In this document: piece after piece, positions 6,348 to 10,103 of the stretch
Layout of the letters: the number at the start of each line of letters is the position of its first letter
How positions within the stretch are numbered: position 1 is the first letter of the stretch
Origin: Amoebophilaceae bacterium
Lineage (GTDB): Bacteria; Bacteroidota; Bacteroidia; Cytophagales; Amoebophilaceae
Length of the DNA stretch: 10,103 bases
Direction: 5' to 3'
NCBI GenBank assembly: GCA_025455725.1
Contig: JALOLY010000034.1
Location: 1-10,103, forward strand
The notes under the pieces: generated by a model
What the model saw: only the letters and a program-made list of their open reading frames with translations
What the model was told of the DNA's origin: nothing
The model's database searches: none
Program-made: the position numbers and the translations under genes

Positions 6348-8135
6348 TTACTGAAGATTTTCTAACCCTTCTTCTATCCTTTCTTTTAAGTCAGCCAGGG
6401 CTTCAATATCTCCCAAAGTAGACTTTTTCGCTGTCGTCAAGCTATTAGAGGCAACAGCACGTTTATCTGATTTTGCCTTAGAGGTATCCAGACGCTCCTT
6501 GACCTCCGAAAATACAGCGGTATGGGAGAGTACAATCCTCTTGTTAGCCTTGGAGAATTCAATGACTTTGAGTTCAAGTAGCTCGCCTACTGACGCTTCC
6601 TGGCCGTCCTCTTTGATCAGGTGGCGCTTAGGGACAAACCCTTCTACATCATGATTAAGTGCTACTAAAGCCCCTTTTTCTACTTTTTGTGTCATGGTTC
6701 CTTGATGCACCGAGTCAACCTGAAATACAGTTTCGTAAGTATCCCAAGGATTTTCCTCTAGTTGCTTGCGCCCCAGGGCCAGCTTTCTGTTTTCTTGGTC
6801 AAGCTCCAAAACAATGGCTTCCACGCTGTCGCCCACCTTTAAAATTTCTGAAGGATGGCTAATCTTCTGAGTCCAAGACAAATCTGAAACATGAAGCAAG
6901 CCTTCGATACCTTCTTCCAACTCCACGAATACTCCAAAATGGGTCATATTTCTGACGGTACCCTGGTGTTTAGTGCCTATGGCATACCTTACCGATAAGT
7001 CTGTACTGGTCCAAGGGTCAAGCGTAAGCTGCTTGAGGCCGAGAGACATCTTTCTCTCTTCTCGGTCTAAAGTCAGCACTACTGCCTCGATCTTGTCGCC
7101 TACCTTGATCAAGTCGCGGATATTGCGTGGATATTGCGACCAAGACATCTCTGAAATATGCACTAGCCCCTCTACACCGGGCACGATCTCTACAAAAGCG
7201 CCATAGTCTGCTAAGTTCACCACCTTACCATGCAACTTAGACCCCACTTCAATAGAGTCCGGTAGGGCTTCCCAAGGATGCGGCGTGAGCTGCTTCATGC
7301 CCAAAGAAATGCGCTTCTTACTTTCGTCAAAATCGGTCACCACCACCTTGACCTTTTGGCCAAGCTCCAGGACTTCTTCTGGGTGCCCGATCCTACCCCA
7401 AGAGATGTCTGTAATGTGCAACAACCCATCTACCCCTCCTAGGTCAACAAACACACCGAAGCTGGTCATATTTTTGATGACCCCTTCCAGAATTTGTCCT
7501 TTTTCCAACCGACCAATAATAGCGTCCTTTTGGCTCTCTAAACTTTTCTCGATCAGTATTTTGTGCGAGACCACCACATTGTCATTAGCGTAGTTAATCT
7601 TTACCACGGCCACATCGATAGATTTATCCACGTAGGCATCAAAATCACGTACAGGCCTCACATCAATCTGCGATCCAGGAAGGAAAGCCTCAATACCGTA
7701 AATATCTACAATCAAGCCCCCCTTGGTCCTGCGTTTGACCACCCCTTCTATGACTGAGCTGTTATCGGCGGAAGCTTGAATTTTCTCCCACCCTCTCACC
7801 AGCTTTGCCTTTTTGCGAGAAAGTACAAGCTGACCCTCAGCATTTTCTTGTTCCTCTATGTAGACCTCTACCTCATCGCCAGGTTTGAGATCGGGGAGGT
7901 CACGAAACTCATTAAGTGGAACTAAGCCATCTGACTTAAATCCAATATTGACGATTACTTCACGGTTGCTAATGGCTACTACCGTGCCGTTCACCACTTC
8001 ACATGCCTTGATAGAGGTGAGAGTGGCCTCGTAGCTCTGGGTGAGTGCCGCCCTTTCTTGATCTGTATAGGTTATGCCGAGCCCGGCGGTGAGACCAGTA
8101 GGCTCCCAATGAGAAGTTTCTGCTTTTGGATTCAT
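6348..8135 (-). CDS. rpsA: 30S ribosomal protein S1
   Basis: A 595-residue S1 protein, which binds mRNA on the small ribosomal subunit and helps translation start. Six S1 (OB-fold) repeats are visible at roughly 46-108, 127-195, 215-283, 300-368, 387-455 and 474-541. Repeats three to five are the most canonical, each with a G-V/AFV-(D/E)-GLLH(I/V)S core and a K-(I/L)SLG-K-type end. The first two and the last are more divergent, as is normal for S1. The C-terminus STLGDIEALADLKERIE resembles that of Bacteroidota S1 proteins. The ATG at 8135 is chosen; the frame is open for 11 more codons to a non-ATG start at 8168 that would overlap the leader hairpins. No Shine-Dalgarno motif stands at the normal distance; the mRNA instead has ACCTCC five bases before the ATG. 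tRNA-Cys and tRNA-Leu follow on the same strand. Confidence 0.97.
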   Translation of the reverse strand: MNPKAETSHWEPTGLTAGLGITYTDQERAALTQSYEATLTSIKACEVVNGTVVAISNREVIVNIGFKSDGLVPLNEFRDLPDLKPGDEVEVYIEEQENAEGQLVLSRKKAKLVRGWEKIQASADNSSVIEGVVKRRTKGGLIVDIYGIEAFLPGSQIDVRPVRDFDAYVDKSIDVAVVKINYANDNVVVSHKILIEKSLESQKDAIIGRLEKGQILEGVIKNMTSFGVFVDLGGVDGLLHITDISWGRIGHPEEVLELGQKVKVVVTDFDESKKRISLGMKQLTPHPWEALPDSIEVGSKLHGKVVNLADYGAFVEIVPGVEGLVHISEMSWSQYPRNIRDLIKVGDKIEAVVLTLDREERKMSLGLKQLTLDPWTSTDLSVRYAIGTKHQGTVRNMTHFGVFVELEEGIEGLLHVSDLSWTQKISHPSEILKVGDSVEAIVLELDQENRKLALGRKQLEENPWDTYETVFQVDSVHQGTMTQKVEKGALVALNHDVEGFVPKRHLIKEDGQEASVGELLELKVIEFSKANKRIVLSHTAVFSEVKERLDTSKAKSDKRAVASNSLTTAKKSTLGDIEALADLKERIEEGLENLQ

Positions 8136-8157
8136 GAGATGGAGGTCCTGATTTTTT

Positions 8158-8181
8158 GCGCACAGCACGCCGCTGCGCGGC
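8158..8181 (-). promoter_or_regulatory. GC-rich hairpin(s) in the rpsA leader
   Basis: On the minus strand the rpsA leader contains GCCGC-GCA-GCGGC (8181-8169), a perfect 5-bp stem with a 3-nt loop. An overlapping alternative pairs GCGCA (8178-8174) with TGCGC (8162-8158) over an 11-nt loop. The two cannot form together. They sit between the likely promoter and the ATG at 8135 in otherwise A/T-rich sequence. S1 often controls its own synthesis in other bacteria; a role here is inference. Confidence 0.35.
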
Positions 8182-8195
8182 TCTTAAAATAAAAA

Positions 8196-8228
8196 TAAAT
8201 ATAAGAATTAAGATTAACTTGTTTCAAA
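8196..8228 (-). promoter_or_regulatory. Putative Bacteroidota-type promoter of rpsA
   Basis: On the minus strand TTTG (8228-8225) is followed after 21 nt by TATATTTA (8203-8196), which matches -7 TAnnTTTG except for the last base. The spacer is A/T-rich. Transcription would start near 8189, leaving a leader of about 54 nt before the rpsA ATG that contains the GC-rich hairpins. Confidence 0.5.
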
Positions 8229-8377
8229 GACAGCGCGGAGCGAATTTAGCGATTCTTCTGCCAAGACACAACGAGGTTCTGAGAGGAGCGCCCAACAGCC
8301 CTGACGTACGCGTCGTCGAACCTTACTATCAGCATACAAAAACACGGTACCTTCGGGGGCCATACCAGAACTCAACC

Positions 8378-8788
8378 CTAGAAAGCACGCTCCGTTCGCA
8401 AAATAGTATGATCGATCGTTGTATCCACACTGATGGACGAGCTAGGCACCTTGTTCTGCTCCCACTCAGGCAGTAGGCTTATTCTTCTCAACTCCCAGGA
8501 TACCTCGAATTGTTCTGTACACGTGTCAATATACACCCCTGCGTAGGGTTCCTTCCCTGATAATTTTGAAGTCTCTAAACATGCAGCCGTTACAGCTAAA
8601 AAGTCACCTAAACCCTCCAAGTACTGCATCAACATCTGCGAGGCATGTATGCAACTGACCTGTAAACCTTTCATAAAAAAGGTCCTCAACCCTTTTGAGT
8701 ATATCGCTTTAACGCTTACGAACGGATGACTAAACATGAGAGCAAGGCTCACGCCATCCAAGAAAGCTTTAAAAACTGGCAAGCCCAT
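8378..8788 (-). CDS. Hypothetical protein, doubtful ORF
   Basis: An open frame of 136 codons from the ATG at 8788; it stays open without ATG to a TTG at 8878 (166 codons), and ATGs at 8737 and 8674 give shorter forms. I recognise no family or motif. The part after 8674 looks most protein-like: it is mixed hydrophobic and acidic with a helix-like MQYLEGLGDFLAVTAACLE and an EVSWELRRISLLPEWE segment. The upstream part is rich in Cys and Gly, which suggests non-coding sequence. Its length is more than expected by chance in a spacer, but there is no clear promoter, and a hairpin with a T-run lies right before the 8674 start. It could be a fast-evolving small gene, a gene remnant, or chance. Confidence 0.25.
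   Translation of the reverse strand: MGLPVFKAFLDGVSLALMFSHPFVSVKAIYSKGLRTFFMKGLQVSCIHASQMLMQYLEGLGDFLAVTAACLETSKLSGKEPYAGVYIDTCTEQFEVSWELRRISLLPEWEQNKVPSSSISVDTTIDHTILRTERAF
8675..8696 (-). terminator. Terminator-like hairpin between recR and rpsA
   Basis: On the minus strand AAAAGG (8696-8691) pairs with CCTTTT (8682-8677) over an 8-nt loop and runs on into two more T. The stem is A/T-rich, so it would be weak. It lies about 335 nt past the recR stop and could end recR transcription. It falls inside the doubtful ORF, so at most one of the two calls is likely to hold as stated. Confidence 0.25.
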
Positions 8789-9029
8789 GCAGTAACCATA
8801 ACAGAGCTCAATGGCTGGGCACCTCCAACCAAGTCCGATCCCACACGGAAAATGGGACACACCGCACCCTTTGAGCAACTTTGTACTTTAACACGGTCTC
8901 ACAAAACGATTACCTGGGCTCGTCATTGCTTTCATGCAAAAAGCCATGACACACGTGCTCCATGCATCCATACACTGGTGCGGAAATGAGGAAGCTGAAG
9001 CAAACAAAAAACCTCTTAGCAGGATTTAC
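8789..9029. other. Spacer after recR, no supported gene
   Basis: Together with 8229-8377 this makes up the rest of the 0.9-kb gap between rpsA and recR. The plus-strand open frame at 8726-8989 has no family resemblance and a skewed His/Thr-rich composition. I see no RNA gene, long repeat or mobile element in it. Confidence 0.5.
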
Positions 9030-9635
9030 TTACGGGTATGCTACACGACTGACAATACTTCGACCCAACGTCAGCTCATCTGTATATTCTAGCTCTCCAC
9101 CTACAGCCACACCACGGGCAATAGTGCTTGCTTTGACCGCACAGCCCTTGAGTTTCTTCGTGATGTAAAATACCGTAGTATCCCCCTCAATGGTGGCACT
9201 CAATGCAAAAATGACCTCCTGGGGCTGTACTTCCTGGACACGCTGTATTAAAGAGTTAATCTGAAGTTGGTCGGGGCCAATCCCCTCCACAGGGGCAATC
9301 ACCCCTCCCAATACATGGTAAAGCCCCTTATACTGGCCCGTATTTTCTATGGCTAGCACATCTTGGACGCTTTCTACCACACAAATAACAGACCCATCTC
9401 GGTTTGAGTTGGTGCAAATGCTACATACTGCCTCATCAGACACATTGTGACAGTGACGGCAATACTGAGTGGCCGCACGCAGCTTGCATAACGCACTTGT
9501 AAGTCTCTCTGTATGCTCTTTGGGGGCCTTCAAAAGGAATAAGGCAAGTCGCAAGGCGGTCTTCTTACCTATACCCGGCAAACTAGAAATTTCACGGACT
9601 GCTTCTTCGATGAGCTTGGAAGAGTAAAGTGCCAT
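9030..9635 (-). CDS. recR: Recombination protein RecR
   Basis: A 201-residue RecR, the ring-forming DNA-binding protein that works with RecO (and RecF) to load RecA at gaps during recombinational repair. The helix-hairpin-helix SLPGIGKKTALRLALFLL is at about 18-35. The four-cysteine zinc finger has C59, C62, C71 and C74. The Toprim domain begins near I84 with CVVESVQDVLAIE (conserved E88) and continues through YHVLGGVIAPVEGIGPDQL (106-124). The closing GVAVGGELEYTDELTLGRSI (175-194) is the family C-terminus. The length is normal and all key residues are present. The ATG at 9635 matches the usual N-terminus. A TAGGAG lies about 10 nt upstream, an unusual Shine-Dalgarno-like sequence for this group, but farther away than optimal. 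The gene stands alone and diverges from tRNA-Ile. Confidence 0.97.
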   Translation of the reverse strand: MALYSSKLIEEAVREISSLPGIGKKTALRLALFLLKAPKEHTERLTSALCKLRAATQYCRHCHNVSDEAVCSICTNSNRDGSVICVVESVQDVLAIENTGQYKGLYHVLGGVIAPVEGIGPDQLQINSLIQRVQEVQPQEVIFALSATIEGDTTVFYITKKLKGCAVKASTIARGVAVGGELEYTDELTLGRSIVSRVAYP

Positions 9636-9742
9636 CTGTGTTGAGCTCCTAATAGCTTGAGGCGGCTAATATACACAAAAACGGCCATACAAGACTTGCC
9701 TTTGACCGCTGAAACTTGTTATTACCCGTAGAAAGTGATAAA

Positions 9743-9775
9743 CTTGTTGCTGCCTCTCGCAACATCTTACTCTTG
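9743..9775 (+). promoter_or_regulatory. Putative promoter of tRNA-Ile
   Basis: CTTG (9743-9746) is followed after 21 nt by TACTCTTG (9768-9775). The latter matches the -7 element TAnnTTTG at all but one fixed base, and CTTG differs from TTTG by one. Transcription would start near 9782, giving a leader of about 25 nt before the tRNA. Confidence 0.35.
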
Positions 9776-9806
9776 AGGAGCCGTCTTGCTTGACAAAAAC
9801 TAAGAG

Positions 9807-9880
9807 GGGCCTGTAGCTCAGCCGGTTAGAGCGCTACACTGATAATGTAGAGGTCCGTGGTTCGAGTCCACGCAGGCCCA
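9807..9880 (+). tRNA. tRNA-Ile(GAT)
   Basis: A 74-nt tRNA on the plus strand. The acceptor stem GGGCCTG/CAGGCCC is perfect. The anticodon stem CTACA/TGTAG carries loop CTGATAA, giving anticodon GAT (isoleucine, codons AUC and AUU). The T arm is CGTGG-TTCGAGT-CCACG and the discriminator is A. CCA is not encoded. In many bacteria this tRNA sits in the 16S-23S rRNA spacer next to tRNA-Ala; here no rRNA or tRNA-Ala sequence is seen in the 220 nt that follow or upstream, so it is a free-standing gene. Confidence 0.96.
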
Positions 9881-10103
9881 CAACACCGGGCTGCTAGGTC
9901 TACCTGGGACTCCCTTCTCTGATACCAGCAACTACCCCTACCACCCTACTTCTGTCCGTAGGAAAGTGTTGATCGCTTGCAGGGAATACATCACCCCTGA
10001 CTATTGACTATCCGGCATGTACTTCGAGCCTTGATTTGAGTGATGCTGCGGTCTGAGCTCCCATCAGACGATCTACTTCTTGGCCTTTTTTGAAGATGAT
10101 GAG
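9881..10103. other. Sequence after tRNA-Ile, nothing recognised
   Basis: About 220 nt to the window end with no open frame or RNA signature I can support. No clear terminator hairpin with a T-run follows the tRNA. Confidence 0.5.

Noticed and set aside
8726..8989. An 87-codon plus-strand open frame
   Set aside because: No family resemblance, skewed His/Thr-rich composition, and it overlaps the other doubtful frame on the minus strand.
9807..10103. Possible rRNA operon spacer beginning at tRNA-Ile
   Set aside because: No tRNA-Ala and no 16S or 23S sequence is visible on either side of the tRNA.

Overview
The window looks like chromosomal DNA of a member of the Bacteroidota (Bacteroidetes). 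It holds seven confident protein genes and five tRNA genes. The affiliation rests on four things: the acpP-fabF-rnc order; a six-domain ribosomal protein S1 of about 600 residues with a Bacteroidota-type C-terminus; a small DUF721 (DciA-like) protein of the Bacteroidota form; and start regions that mostly lack Shine-Dalgarno motifs. Several upstream regions also carry sequences resembling the Bacteroidota -33 (TTTG) and -7 (TAnnTTTG) promoter elements. I cannot assign a genus. The many long non-coding stretches suggest a reduced or decaying genome such as that of a host-associated Cytophagales relative, but that is inference.

Layout, left to right. Positions 1-1124 hold no gene I can support. 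Two minus-strand tRNAs follow, Val(GAC) and Leu(GAG). Next, all on the minus strand and read from right to left, comes the operon acpP (3669-3433), fabF (3384-2134), rnc (2146-1409), with fabF and rnc overlapping. Positions about 3732-4268 are a second gene-poor stretch. A minus-strand DUF721 gene (4577-4269) and a plus-strand DEAD-box RNA helicase gene (4756-6042) diverge from a shared spacer. The helicase converges on minus-strand tRNA-Leu(CAA) and tRNA-Cys(GCA), which lie just downstream of minus-strand rpsA (8135-6348). A third gene-poor stretch follows (about 8229-9029), containing one doubtful minus-strand ORF. Minus-strand recR (9635-9030) and plus-strand tRNA-Ile(GAT) (9807-9880) then diverge.

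Functionally this is a housekeeping segment: fatty-acid synthesis (AcpP, FabF), RNA processing (RNase III, DEAD-box helicase), translation (S1, five tRNAs) and replication or repair (DUF721, RecR). The protein genes show intact catalytic motifs and usual lengths, while the spacers look degenerate: protein plus tRNA genes cover only about two thirds of the window.

I found no insertion sequence, CRISPR array, phage gene, toxin-antitoxin pair or defence system, and no convincing new biological system. The most useful leads are the structured rpsA leader, the unexplained ORF before recR, and the large non-coding fraction beside intact essential genes.
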